A DNA stretch of 64,000 nucleotides from Tritrichomonas musculus (lineage: Eukaryota; Parabasalia; Tritrichomonadida; Tritrichomonadidae), in assembly GCA_039105265.1 (NCBI GenBank), contig JAPFFF010000077.1:210549-274548 (forward strand). The letters are read 5' to 3'. The translations under genes and the position numbers were made by a program. Shown one piece after another: positions 12,801 through 26,900 of the stretch. Within the stretch, counting starts at the first letter, position 1, and every line of letters begins with the position of its first letter. The notes beneath the pieces are model-generated. The model had not been told where the DNA came from and ran no database searches. It saw nothing but the letters and a program-made list of their open reading frames with translations.

Positions 12801-14100
12801 TGCAGTTCTCGTTGAATCTGATGATTCAACTGCAGTTCTCGTTGCATCTGATGATTCAACTGCAGTTCTCGTTGCATCTGATGATTCAACTGCAGTTGTC
12901 GTTGCATCTGATGATTCAACTGCAGTTCTCGTTGAATCTGATGATTCAACTGCAGTTCTCGTTGCATCTGATGATTCAACTGCAGTTCTCGTTGCATCTG
13001 ATGATTCAACTGCAGTTGTCGTTGCATCTGATGATTCAACTGCAGTTCTCGTTGAATCTGATGATTCAACTGCAGTTCTTATTTCATCTGATGATTCAAC
13101 TGCAGTTCTCGTTGCATCTGATGATTCAACTGCAGTTCTCGTTGAATCTGATGATTCAACTGCAGTTCTCGTTGCATCTGATGATTCAACTGCAGTTCTC
13201 GTTGCATCTGATGATTCAACTGCAGTTGTCGTTGCATCTGATGATTCAACTGCAGTTCTTGTTTCATCTTATTATTAAACTTCAGTTCTCGTTGAATCTG
13301 ATGATTCAACTGCAGTTCTCGTTGCATCTGATGATTCAACTGCAGTTCTCGTTGCATCTGATGATTCAACTGCAGTTCTCGTTGCATCTGATGATTCAAC
13401 TGCAGTTCTCGTTGAATCTGATGATTCAACTGCAGTTGTCGTTGCATCTGATGATTCAACTGCAGTTCTCGTTGAATCTGATGATTCAACTGCAGTTCTT
13501 GTTTCATCTTATTATTAAACTGCAGTTCTCGTTGAATCTTATGATTAAACTGCAGTTCTTTTTGAATCTTATTATTAAACTACAGTTCTCGTTGCATCTG
13601 ATGATTCAACTGCAGTTCTCGTTGCATCTGATGATTCAACTGCAGTTCTCGTTGCATCTGATGATTCAACTGCAGTTCTCGTTGCATCTGATGATTCAAC
13701 TGCAGTTCTCGTTGCATCTGATGATTCAACTGCAGTTCTCGTTGCATCTGATGATTCAACTGCAGTTCTCGTTGCATCTGATGATTCAACTGCAGTTCTC
13801 GTTGAATCTGATGATTCAACTGCAGTTCTCGTTGCATCTGATGATTCAACTGCAGTTCTCGTTGCATCTGATGATTCAACTGCAGTTGTCGTTGCATCTG
13901 ATGATTCAACTGCAGTTCTCGTTGAATCTGATGATTCAACTGCAGTTCTCGTTGCATCTGATGATTCAACTGCAGTTCTCGTTGCATCTGATGATTCAAC
14001 TGCAGTTGTCGTTGCATCTGATGATTCAACTGCAGTTCTCGTTGAATCTGATGGTTCAACTGCAGTTCTCGTTGAATCTGATGATTCAACTGCAGTTCTT
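9871..14100. repeat. Domain A HOR block, 141 monomers (3,210 + 1,020 bp)
   Basis: The markers are at 9871, 13081 and 14101. The first roughly 1 kb matches the start of the block at 18091, including a TTGTC variant at 10011-10020 that is shared with 18231-18240 but absent from the block at 31. The middle (about 10,920-12,240) has its own order of variants. The end of the 3,210-bp part lacks the GGTTCAAC monomer that normally precedes an ATTTCATCTG marker. The block therefore looks like a mosaic of neighbouring HOR types. Confidence 0.82.
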
Positions 14101-17100
14101 ATTTCATCTGATGATTCAACTGCAGTTCTCGTTGCATCTGATGATTCAACTGCAGTTCTCGTTGAATCTGATGATTCAACTGCAGTTGTCGTTGCATCTG
14201 ATGATTCAACTGCAGTTCTCGTTGCATCTGATGATTCAACTGCAGTTCTCGTTGCATCTGATGATTCAACTGCAGTTCTCGTTGCATCTGATGATTCAAC
14301 TGCAGTTCTCGTTGCATCTGATGATTCAACTGCAGTTCTCGTTGAATCTGATGATTCAACTGCAGTTCTCGTTGCATCTGATGATTCAACTGCAGTTCTC
14401 GTTGCATCTGATGATTCAACTGCAGTTCTCGTTGCATCTGATGATTCAACTGCAGTTCTCGTTGAATCTGATGATTCAACTGCAGTTGTCGTTGCATCTG
14501 ATGATTCAACTGCAGTTCTTGTTGCATCTTAATATTAAACGGCAGTTCTCGTTGCATCTGATGATTCAACTGCAGTTCTCGTTGCATCTGATGATTCAAC
14601 TGCAGTTCTCGTTGCATCTGATGATTCAACTGCAGTTCTCGTTGCATCTGATGATTCAACTGCAGTTCTCGTTGCATCTGATGATTCAACTGCAGTTCTC
14701 GTTGCATCTGATGATTCAACTGCAGTTCTCGTTGCATCTGATGATTCAACTGCAGTTCTCGTTGCATCTGATGATTCAACTGCAGTTCTCGTTGAATCTG
14801 ATGATTCAACTGCAGTTGTCGTTGCATCTGATGATTCAACTGCAGTTCTTGTTGCATCTTAATATTAAACGGCAGTTCTCGTTGCATTTGATGATTCAAC
14901 TGCAATTCTCGTTGAATCTGATGATTCAACTGCAGTTCTCGTTGAATCTGATGATTCAACTGCAGTTGTCGTTGCATCTGATGATTCAACTGCAGTTCTT
15001 GTTGCATCTTAATATTAAACGGCAGTTCTCGTTGCATTTGATGATTCAACTGCAGTTCTCGTTGAATCTGATGATTCAACTGCAGTTCTCGTTGAATCTG
15101 ATGATTCAACTGCAGTTGTCGTTGCATCTGATGATTCAACTGCAGTTCTCGTTGAATCTGATGATTCAACTGCAGTTCTCGTTGCATCTGATGATTCAAC
15201 TGCAGTTCTCGTTGCATCTGATGATTCAACTGCAGTTGTCGTTGCATCTGATGATTCAACTGCAGTTCTTGTTTCATCTTATTATTAAACTGCAGTTCTC
15301 GTTGAATCTTATTATTAAACTGCAGTTCTCGTTGAATCTGATGATTCAACTGCAGTTCTCGTTGAATCTGATGATTCAACTGCAGTTCTCGTTGCATCTG
15401 ATGATTCAACTGCAGTTCTCGTTGCATCTGATGATTCAACTGCAGTTGTCGTTGCATCTGATGATTCAACTGCAGTTCTCGTTGCATCTGATGATTCAAC
15501 TGCAGTTCTCGTTGAATCTGATGATTCAACTGCAGTTCTCGTTGCATCTGATGATTCAACTGCAGTTCTTGTTGCATCTTAATATTAAACGGCAGTTCTT
15601 GTTGCATCTGATGGTTCAACTGCAGTTCTCGTTGCATCTGATGATTCAACTGCAGTTCTCGTTGCATCTGATGATTCAACTGCAGTTCTCGTTGCATCTG
15701 ATGATTCAACTGCAGTTCTCGTTGCATCTGATGATTCAACTGCAGTTCTCGTTGCATCTGATGATTCAACTGCAGTTCTCGTTGCATCTGATGATTCAAC
15801 TGCAGTTCTCGTTGAATCTGATGATTCAACTGCAGTTCTCGTTGCATCTGATGATTCAACTGCAGTTCTCGTTGCATCTGATGATTCAACTGCAGTTGTC
15901 GTTGCATCTGATGATTCAACTGCAGTTCTCGTTGCATCTGATGATTCAACTGCAGTTCTCGTTGCATCTGATGATTCAACTGCAGTTCTCGTTGAATCTG
16001 ATGATTCAACTGCAGTTCTCGTTGAATCTGATGATTCAACTGCAGTTGTCGTTGCATCTGATGATTCAACTGCAGTTCTCGTTGAATCTGATGATTCAAC
16101 TGCAGTTCTCGTTGCATCTGATGATTCAACTGCAGTTCTCGTTGCATCTGATGATTCAACTGCAGTTGTCGTTGCATCTGATGATTCAACTGCAGTTCTT
16201 GTTTCATCTTATTATTAAACTGCAGTTCTCGTTGAATCTTATTATTAAACTGCAGTTCTCGTTGAATCTGATGATTCAACTGCAGTTCTCGTTGAATCTG
16301 ATGATTCAACTGCAGTTCTCGTTGCATCTGATGATTCAACTGCAGTTCTCGTTGCATCTGATGATTCAACTGCAGTTGTCGTTGCATCTGATGATTCAAC
16401 TGCAGTTGTCGTTGCATCTGATGATTCAACTGCAGTTCTCGTTGCATCTGATGATTCAACTGCAGTTCTCGTTGAATCTGATGATTCAACTGCAGTTCTC
16501 GTTGCATCTGATGATTCAACTGCAGTTCTTGTTGCATCTTAATATTAAACGGCAGTTCTTGTTGCATCTGATGGTTCAACTGCAGTTCTCGTTGCATCTG
16601 ATGATTCAACTGCAGTTCTCGTTGCATCTGATGATTCAACTGCAGTTCTCGTTGCATCTGATGATTCAACTGCAGTTCTCGTTGCATCTGATGATTCAAC
16701 TGCAGTTCTCGTTGCATCTGATGATTCAACTGCAGTTCTCGTTGCATCTGATGATTCAACTGCAGTTCTCGTTGAATCTGATGATTCAACTGCAGTTCTC
16801 GTTGCATCTGATGATTCAACTGCAGTTCTCGTTGCATCTGATGATTCAACTGCAGTTGTCGTTGCATCTGATGATTCAACTGCAGTTCTCGTTGAATCTG
16901 ATGATTCAACTGCAGTTCTCGTTGCATCTGATGATTCAACTGCAGTTCTCGTTGCATCTGATGATTCAACTGCAGTTGTCGTTGCATCTGATGATTCAAC
17001 TGCAGTTCTCGTTGAATCTGATGGTTCAACTGCAGTTCTCGTTGAATCTGATGATTCAACTGCAGTTCTTATTTCATCTGATGATTCAACTGCAGTTCTC

Positions 17101-18090
17101 GTTGCATCTGATGATTCAACTGCAGTTCTCGTTGAATCTGATGATTCAACTGCAGTTCTCGTTGCATCTGATGATTCAACTGCAGTTCTCGTTGCATCTG
17201 ATGATTCAACTGCAGTTGTCGTTGCATCTGATGATTCAACTGCAGTTCTTGTTTCATCTTATTATTAAACTTCAGTTCTCGTTGAATCTGATGATTCAAC
17301 TGCAGTTCTCGTTGCATCTGATGATTCAACTGCAGTTCTCGTTGCATCTGATGATTCAACTGCAGTTCTCGTTGCATCTGATGATTCAACTGCAGTTCTC
17401 GTTGAATCTGATGATTCAACTGCAGTTGTCGTTGCATCTGATGATTCAACTGCAGTTCTCGTTGAATCTGATGATTCAACTGCAGTTCTTGTTTCATCTT
17501 ATTATTAAACTGCAGTTCTCGTTGAATCTTATGATTAAACTGCAGTTCTTTTTGAATCTTATTATTAAACTACAGTTCTCGTTGCATCTGATGATTCAAC
17601 TGCAGTTCTCGTTGCATCTGATGATTCAACTGCAGTTCTCGTTGCATCTGATGATTCAACTGCAGTTCTCGTTGCATCTGATGATTCAACTGCAGTTCTC
17701 GTTGCATCTGATGATTCAACTGCAGTTCTCGTTGCATCTGATGATTCAACTGCAGTTCTCGTTGCATCTGATGATTCAACTGCAGTTCTCGTTGAATCTG
17801 ATGATTCAACTGCAGTTCTCGTTGCATCTGATGATTCAACTGCAGTTCTCGTTGCATCTGATGATTCAACTGCAGTTGTCGTTGCATCTGATGATTCAAC
17901 TGCAGTTCTCGTTGAATCTGATGATTCAACTGCAGTTCTCGTTGCATCTGATGATTCAACTGCAGTTCTCGTTGCATCTGATGATTCAACTGCAGTTGTC
18001 GTTGCATCTGATGATTCAACTGCAGTTCTCGTTGAATCTGATGGTTCAACTGCAGTTCTCGTTGAATCTGATGATTCAACTGCAGTTCTT
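14101..18090. repeat. Domain A HOR block, near copy of 5881-9870
   Basis: Markers at 14101, 17071 and 18091 give the same 99 + 34 monomer spacing as 5881-9870. Rare variants, such as the TGCAATTCTC monomer at 14901-14910 (copy at 6681-6690) and the TTTGAATCTT element at 17551 (copy at 9331), sit at the expected 8,220- or 8,220-compatible offsets. Similarity at this offset continues past 18091 to about 19,140, so the copied segment does not stop at the HOR marker. Confidence 0.87.
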
Positions 18091-21000
18091 ATTTCATCTG
18101 ATGATTCAACTGCAGTTCTCGTTGCATCTGATGATTCAACTGCAGTTCTCGTTGAATCTGATGATTCAACTGCAGTTGTCGTTGCATCTGATGATTCAAC
18201 TGCAGTTCTCGTTGCATCTGATGATTCAACTGCAGTTGTCGTTGCATCTGATGATTCAACTGCAGTTCTCGTTGCATCTGATGATTCAACTGCAGTTCTC
18301 GTTGCATCTGATGATTCAACTGCAGTTCTCGTTGAATCTGATGATTCAACTGCAGTTCTCGTTGCATCTGATGATTCAACTGCAGTTCTCGTTGCATCTG
18401 ATGATTCAACTGCAGTTCTCGTTGCATCTGATGATTCAACTGCAGTTCTCGTTGAATCTGATGATTCAACTGCAGTTGTCGTTGCATCTGATGATTCAAC
18501 TGCAGTTCTTGTTGCATCTTAATATTAAACGGCAGTTCTCGTTGCATCTGATGATTCAACTGCAGTTCTCGTTGCATCTGATGATTCAACTGCAGTTCTC
18601 GTTGCATCTGATGATTCAACTGCAGTTCTCGTTGCATCTGATGATTCAACTGCAGTTCTCGTTGAATCTGATGATTCAACTGCAGTTCTCGTTGCATCTG
18701 ATGATTCAACTGCAGTTCTCGTTGCATCTGATGATTCAACTGCAGTTCTCGTTGCATCTGATGATTCAACTGCAGTTCTCGTTGAATCTGATGATTCAAC
18801 TGCAGTTGTCGTTGCATCTGATGATTCAACTGCAGTTCTTGTTGCATCTTAATATTAAACGGCAGTTCTCGTTGCATTTGATGATTCAACTGCAATTCTC
18901 GTTGAATCTGATGATTCAACTGCAGTTCTCGTTGAATCTGATGATTCAACTGCAGTTGTCGTTGCATCTGATGATTCAACTGCAGTTCTTGTTGCATCTT
19001 AATATTAAACGGCAGTTCTCGTTGCATTTGATGATTCAACTGCAGTTCTCGTTGAATCTGATGATTCAACTGCAGTTCTCGTTGAATCTGATGATTCAAC
19101 TGCAGTTGTCGTTGCATCTGATGATTCAACTGCAGTTCTCGTTGAATCTGATGATTCAACTGCAGTTCTCGTTGCATCTGATGATTCAACTGCAGTTCTC
19201 GTTGCATCTGATGATTCAACTGCAGTTGTCGTTGCATCTGATGATTCAACTGCAGTTCTTGTTTCATCTTATTATTAAACTGCAGTTCTCGTTGAATCTT
19301 ATTATTAAACTGCAGTTCTCGTTGAATCTGATGATTCAACTGCAGTTCTCGTTGAATCTGATGATTCAACTGCAGTTCTCGTTGCATCTGATGATTCAAC
19401 TGCAGTTCTCGTTGCATCTGATGATTCAACTGCAGTTGTCGTTGCATCTGATGATTCAACTGCAGTTCTCGTTGCATCTGATGATTCAACTGCAGTTCTC
19501 GTTGAATCTGATGATTCAACTGCAGTTCTCGTTGCATCTGATGATTCAACTGCAGTTCTTGTTGCATCTTAATATTAAACGGCAGTTCTTGTTGCATCTG
19601 ATGGTTCAACTGCAGTTCTCGTTGCATCTGATGATTCAACTGCAGTTCTCGTTGCATCTGATGATTCAACTGCAGTTCTCGTTGCATCTGATGATTCAAC
19701 TGCAGTTCTCGTTGCATCTGATGATTCAACTGCAGTTCTTGTTGCATCTTAATATTAAACGGCAGTTCTCGTTGCATCTGATGATTCAACTGCAGTTCTC
19801 GTTGCATCTGATGATTCAACTGCAGTTCTCGTTGCATCTGATGATTCAACTGCAGTTCTTGTTGCATCTTAATATTAAACGGCAGTTCTTGTTGCATCTG
19901 ATGGTTCAACTGCAGTTCTCGTTGCATCTGATGATTCAACTGCAGTTCTCGTTGCATCTGATGATTCAACTGCAGTTCTCGTTGCATCTGATGATTCAAC
20001 TGCAGTTCTCGTTGCATCTGATGATTCAACTGCAGTTCTCGTTGCATCTGATGATTCAACTGCAGTTCTCGTTGCATCTGATGATTCAACTGCAGTTCTC
20101 GTTGAATCTGATGATTCAACTGCAGTTGTCGTTGCATCTGATGATTCAACTGCAGTTGTCGTTGCATCTGATGATTCAACTGCAGTTCTCGTTGCATCTG
20201 ATGATTCAACTGCAGTTCTCGTTGAATCTGATGATTCAACTGCAGTTGTCGTTGCATCTGATGATTCAACTGCAGTTCTTGTTGCATCTTAATATTAAAC
20301 GGCAGTTCTCGTTGCATCTGATGATTCAACTGCAGTTCTCGTTGCATCTGATGATTCAACTGCAGTTCTCGTTGCATCTGATGATTCAACTGCAGTTCTT
20401 GTTGCATCTTAATATTAAACGGCAGTTCTTGTTGCATCTGATGGTTCAACTGCAGTTCTCGTTGCATCTGATGATTCAACTGCAGTTCTCGTTGCATCTG
20501 ATGATTCAACTGCAGTTCTCGTTGCATCTGATGATTCAACTGCAGTTCTCGTTGCATCTGATGATTCAACTGCAGTTCTCGTTGCATCTGATGATTCAAC
20601 TGCAGTTCTCGTTGCATCTGATGATTCAACTGCAGTTCTCGTTGAATCTGATGATTCAACTGCAGTTCTCGTTGCATCTGATGATTCAACTGCAGTTCTC
20701 GTTGCATCTGATGATTCAACTGCAGTTGTCGTTGCATCTGATGATTCAACTGCAGTTCTCGTTGAATCTGATGATTCAACTGCAGTTCTCGTTGCATCTG
20801 ATGATTCAACTGCAGTTCTCGTTGCATCTGATGATTCAACTGCAGTTGTCGTTGCATCTGATGATTCAACTGCAGTTCTCGTTGAATCTGATGGTTCAAC
20901 TGCAGTTCTCGTTGAATCTGATGATTCAACTGCAGTTCTTATTTCATCTGATGATTCAACTGCAGTTCTCGTTGCATCTGATGATTCAACTGCAGTTCTC

Positions 21001-23940
21001 GTTGAATCTGATGATTCAACTGCAGTTGTCGTTGCATCTGATGATTCAACTGCAGTTCTCGTTGCATCTGATGATTCAACTGCAGTTCTCGTTGCATCTG
21101 ATGATTCAACTGCAGTTCTCGTTGCATCTGATGATTCAACTGCAGTTCTCGTTGCATCTGATGATTCAACTGCAGTTCTCGTTGAATCTGATGATTCAAC
21201 TGCAGTTCTCGTTGCATCTGATGATTCAACTGCAGTTCTCGTTGCATCTGATGATTCAACTGCAGTTCTCGTTGCATCTGATGATTCAACTGCAGTTCTC
21301 GTTGAATCTGATGATTCAACTGCAGTTGTCGTTGCATCTGATGATTCAACTGCAGTTCTTGTTGCATCTTAATATTAAACGGCAGTTCTCGTTGCATCTG
21401 ATGATTCAACTGCAGTTCTCGTTGCATCTGATGATTCAACTGCAGTTCTCGTTGCATCTGATGATTCAACTGCAGTTCTCGTTGCATCTGATGATTCAAC
21501 TGCAGTTCTCGTTGAATCTGATGATTCAACTGCAGTTCTCGTTGCATCTGATGATTCAACTGCAGTTCTCGTTGCATCTGATGATTCAACTGCAGTTCTC
21601 GTTGCATCTGATGATTCAACTGCAGTTCTCGTTGAATCTGATGATTCAACTGCAGTTGTCGTTGCATCTGATGATTCAACTGCAGTTCTTGTTGCATCTT
21701 AATATTAAACGGCAGTTCTCGTTGCATTTGATGATTCAACTGCAGTTCTCGTTGAATCTGATGATTCAACTGCAGTTCTCGTTGAATCTGATGATTCAAC
21801 TGCAGTTGTCGTTGCATCTGATGATTCAACTGCAGTTCTTGTTGCATCTTAATATTAAACGGCAGTTCTCGTTGCATTTGATGATTCAACTGCAGTTCTC
21901 GTTGAATCTGATGATTCAACTGCAGTTGTCGTTGCATCTGATGATTCAACTGCAGTTCTCGTTGAATCTGATGATTCAACTGCAGTTCTCGTTGCATCTG
22001 ATGATTCAACTGCAGTTCTCGTTGCATCTGATGATTCAACTGCAGTTGTCGTTGCATCTGATGATTCAACTGCAGTTCTTGTTTCATCTTATTATTAAAC
22101 TGCAGTTCTCGTTGAATCTTATTATTAAACTGCAGTTCTCGTTGAATCTGATGATTCAACTGCAGTTCTCGTTGAATCTGATGATTCAACTGCAGTTCTC
22201 GTTGCATCTGATGATTCAACTGCAGTTCTCGTTGCATCTGATGATTCAACTGCAGTTGTCGTTGCATCTGATGATTCAACTGCAGTTCTCGTTGCATCTG
22301 ATGATTCAACTGCAGTTCTCGTTGAATCTGATGATTCAACTGCAGTTCTCGTTGCATCTGATGATTCAACTGCAGTTCTTGTTGCATCTTAATATTAAAC
22401 GGCAGTTCTTGTTGCATCTGATGGTTCAACTGCAGTTCTCGTTGCATCTGATGATTCAACTGCAGTTCTCGTTGCATCTGATGATTCAACTGCAGTTCTC
22501 GTTGCATCTGATGATTCAACTGCAGTTCTCGTTGCATCTGATGATTCAACTGCAGTTCTCGTTGCATCTGATGATTCAACTGCAGTTCTCGTTGCATCTG
22601 ATGATTCAACTGCAGTTCTCGTTGAATCTGATGATTCAACTGCAGTTCTCGTTGCATCTGATGATTCAACTGCAGTTCTCGTTGCATCTGATGATTCAAC
22701 TGCAGTTGTCGTTGCATCTGATGATTCAACTGCAGTTCTCGTTGAATCTGATGATTCAACTGCAGTTCTCGTTGCATCTGATGATTCAACTGCAGTTCTC
22801 GTTGCATCTGATGATTCAACTGCAGTTGTCGTTGCATCTGATGATTCAACTGCAGTTCTCGTTGAATCTGATGGTTCAACTGCAGTTCTCGTTGAATCTG
22901 ATGATTCAACTGCAGTTCTTATTTCATCTGATGATTCAACTGCAGTTCTCGTTGCATCTGATGATTCAACTGCAGTTCTCGTTGAATCTGATGATTCAAC
23001 TGCAGTTCTCGTTGCATCTGATGATTCAACTGCAGTTCTCGTTGCATCTGATGATTCAACTGCAGTTGTCGTTGCATCTGATGATTCAACTGCAGTTCTT
23101 GTTTCATCTTATTATTAAACTTCAGTTCTCGTTGAATCTGATGATTCAACTGCAGTTCTCGTTGCATCTGATGATTCAACTGCAGTTCTCGTTGCATCTG
23201 ATGATTCAACTGCAGTTCTCGTTGCATCTGATGATTCAACTGCAGTTCTCGTTGAATCTGATGATTCAACTGCAGTTGTCGTTGCATCTGATGATTCAAC
23301 TGCAGTTCTCGTTGAATCTGATGATTCAACTGCAGTTCTTGTTTCATCTTATTATTAAACTGCAGTTCTCGTTGAATCTTATGATTAAACTGCAGTTCTT
23401 TTTGAATCTTATTATTAAACTACAGTTCTCGTTGCATCTGATGATTCAACTGCAGTTCTCGTTGCATCTGATGATTCAACTGCAGTTCTCGTTGCATCTG
23501 ATGATTCAACTGCAGTTCTCGTTGCATCTGATGATTCAACTGCAGTTCTCGTTGCATCTGATGATTCAACTGCAGTTCTCGTTGCATCTGATGATTCAAC
23601 TGCAGTTCTCGTTGCATCTGATGATTCAACTGCAGTTCTCGTTGAATCTGATGATTCAACTGCAGTTCTCGTTGCATCTGATGATTCAACTGCAGTTCTC
23701 GTTGCATCTGATGATTCAACTGCAGTTGTCGTTGCATCTGATGATTCAACTGCAGTTCTCGTTGAATCTGATGATTCAACTGCAGTTCTCGTTGCATCTG
23801 ATGATTCAACTGCAGTTCTCGTTGCATCTGATGATTCAACTGCAGTTGTCGTTGCATCTGATGATTCAACTGCAGTTCTCGTTGAATCTGATGGTTCAAC
23901 TGCAGTTCTCGTTGAATCTGATGATTCAACTGCAGTTCTT
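18091..23940. repeat. Domain A HOR block, near copy of 31-5880
   Basis: Markers at 18091, 20941, 22921 and 23941 reproduce the 95-66-34 monomer spacing of the first block in the window. The internal order of AATATT, ATTATT and GGTTCAAC monomers is the same wherever I compared it. It shares the internal 540-bp duplication (19,741-20,100 against 20,281-20,640). Its first few hundred bases carry a variant shared with the block at 9871 rather than with the block at 31. Confidence 0.88.
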
Positions 23941-26900
23941 ATTTCATCTGATGATTCAACTGCAGTTCTCGTTGCATCTGATGATTCAACTGCAGTTCTC
24001 GTTGAATCTGATGATTCAACTGCAGTTGTCGTTGCATCTGATGATTCAACTGCAGTTCTCGTTGCATCTGATGATTCAACTGCAGTTCTCGTTGCATCTG
24101 ATGATTCAACTGCAGTTCTCGTTGCATCTGATGATTCAACTGCAGTTCTCGTTGCATCTGATGATTCAACTGCAGTTCTCGTTGAATCTGATGATTCAAC
24201 TGCAGTTCTCGTTGCATCTGATGATTCAACTGCAGTTCTCGTTGCATCTGATGATTCAACTGCAGTTCTCGTTGCATCTGATGATTCAACTGCAGTTCTC
24301 GTTGAATCTGATGATTCAACTGCAGTTGTCGTTGCATCTGATGATTCAACTGCAGTTCTTGTTGCATCTTAATATTAAACGGCAGTTCTCGTTGCATCTG
24401 ATGATTCAACTGCAGTTCTCGTTGCATCTGATGATTCAACTGCAGTTCTCGTTGCATCTGATGATTCAACTGCAGTTCTCGTTGCATCTGATGATTCAAC
24501 TGCAGTTCTCGTTGCATCTGATGATTCAACTGCAGTTCTCGTTGCATCTGATGATTCAACTGCAGTTCTCGTTGCATCTGATGATTCAACTGCAGTTCTC
24601 GTTGCATCTGATGATTCAACTGCAGTTCTCGTTGAATCTGATGATTCAACTGCAGTTGTCGTTGCATCTGATGATTCAACTGCAGTTCTTGTTGCATCTT
24701 AATATTAAACGGCAGTTCTCGTTGCATTTGATGATTCAACTGCAATTCTCGTTGAATCTGATGATTCAACTGCAGTTCTCGTTGAATCTGATGATTCAAC
24801 TGCAGTTGTCGTTGCATCTGATGATTCAACTGCAGTTCTTGTTGCATCTTAATATTAAACGGCAGTTCTCGTTGCATTTGATGATTCAACTGCAGTTCTC
24901 GTTGAATCTGATGATTCAACTGCAGTTCTCGTTGAATCTGATGATTCAACTGCAGTTGTCGTTGCATCTGATGATTCAACTGCAGTTCTCGTTGAATCTG
25001 ATGATTCAACTGCAGTTCTCGTTGCATCTGATGATTCAACTGCAGTTCTCGTTGCATCTGATGATTCAACTGCAGTTGTCGTTGCATCTGATGATTCAAC
25101 TGCAGTTCTTGTTTCATCTTATTATTAAACTGCAGTTCTCGTTGAATCTTATTATTAAACTGCAGTTCTCGTTGAATCTGATGATTCAACTGCAGTTCTC
25201 GTTGAATCTGATGATTCAACTGCAGTTCTCGTTGCATCTGATGATTCAACTGCAGTTCTCGTTGCATCTGATGATTCAACTGCAGTTGTCGTTGCATCTG
25301 ATGATTCAACTGCAGTTCTCGTTGCATCTGATGATTCAACTGCAGTTCTCGTTGAATCTGATGATTCAACTGCAGTTCTCGTTGCATCTGATGATTCAAC
25401 TGCAGTTCTTGTTGCATCTTAATATTAAACGGCAGTTCTTGTTGCATCTGATGGTTCAACTGCAGTTCTCGTTGCATCTGATGATTCAACTGCAGTTCTC
25501 GTTGCATCTGATGATTCAACTGCAGTTCTCGTTGCATCTGATGATTCAACTGCAGTTCTCGTTGCATCTGATGATTCAACTGCAGTTCTCGTTGCATCTG
25601 ATGATTCAACTGCAGTTCTCGTTGCATCTGATGATTCAACTGCAGTTCTCGTTGAATCTGATGATTCAACTGCAGTTCTCGTTGCATCTGATGATTCAAC
25701 TGCAGTTCTCGTTGCATCTGATGATTCAACTGCAGTTGTCGTTGCATCTGATGATTCAACTGCAGTTGTCGTTGCATCTGATGATTCAACTGCAGTTCTC
25801 GTTGCATCTGATGATTCAACTGCAGTTCTCGTTGCATCTGATGATTCAACTGCAGTTCTCGTTGCATCTGATGATTCAACTGCAGTTCTCGTTGCATCTG
25901 ATGATTCAACTGCAGTTCTCGTTGAATCTGATGATTCAACTGCAGTTCTCGTTGCATCTGATGATTCAACTGCAGTTCTCGTTGCATCTGATGATTCAAC
26001 TGCAGTTCTCGTTGCATCTGATGATTCAACTGCAGTTCTCGTTGAATCTGATGATTCAACTGCAGTTCTCGTTGCATCTGATGATTCAACTGCAGTTCTC
26101 GTTGCATCTGATGATTCAACTGCAGTTCTCGTTGCATCTGATGATTCAACTGCAGTTCTCGTTGAATCTGATGATTCAACTGCAGTTGTCGTTGCATCTG
26201 ATGATTCAACTGCAGTTCTTGTTGCATCTTAATATTAAACGGCAGTTCTCGTTGCATCTGATGATTCAACTGCAGTTCTCGTTGCATCTGATGATTCAAC
26301 TGCAGTTCTCGTTGCATCTGATGATTCAACTGCAGTTCTCGTTGCATCTGATGATTCAACTGCAGTTCTCGTTGCATCTGATGATTCAACTGCAGTTCTC
26401 GTTGCATCTGATGATTCAACTGCAGTTCTCGTTGCATCTGATGATTCAACTGCAGTTCTCGTTGCATCTGATGATTCAACTGCAGTTCTCGTTGAATCTG
26501 ATGATTCAACTGCAGTTGTCGTTGCATCTGATGATTCAACTGCAGTTCTTGTTGCATCTTAATATTAAACGGCAGTTCTCGTTGCATTTGATGATTCAAC
26601 TGCAATTCTCGTTGAATCTGATGATTCAACTGCAGTTCTCGTTGAATCTGATGATTCAACTGCAGTTGTCGTTGCATCTGATGATTCAACTGCAGTTCTT
26701 GTTGCATCTTAATATTAAACGGCAGTTCTCGTTGCATTTGATGATTCAACTGCAGTTCTCGTTGAATCTGATGATTCAACTGCAGTTCTCGTTGAATCTG
26801 ATGATTCAACTGCAGTTGTCGTTGCATCTGATGATTCAACTGCAGTTCTCGTTGAATCTGATGATTCAACTGCAGTTCTCGTTGCATCTGATGATTCAAC

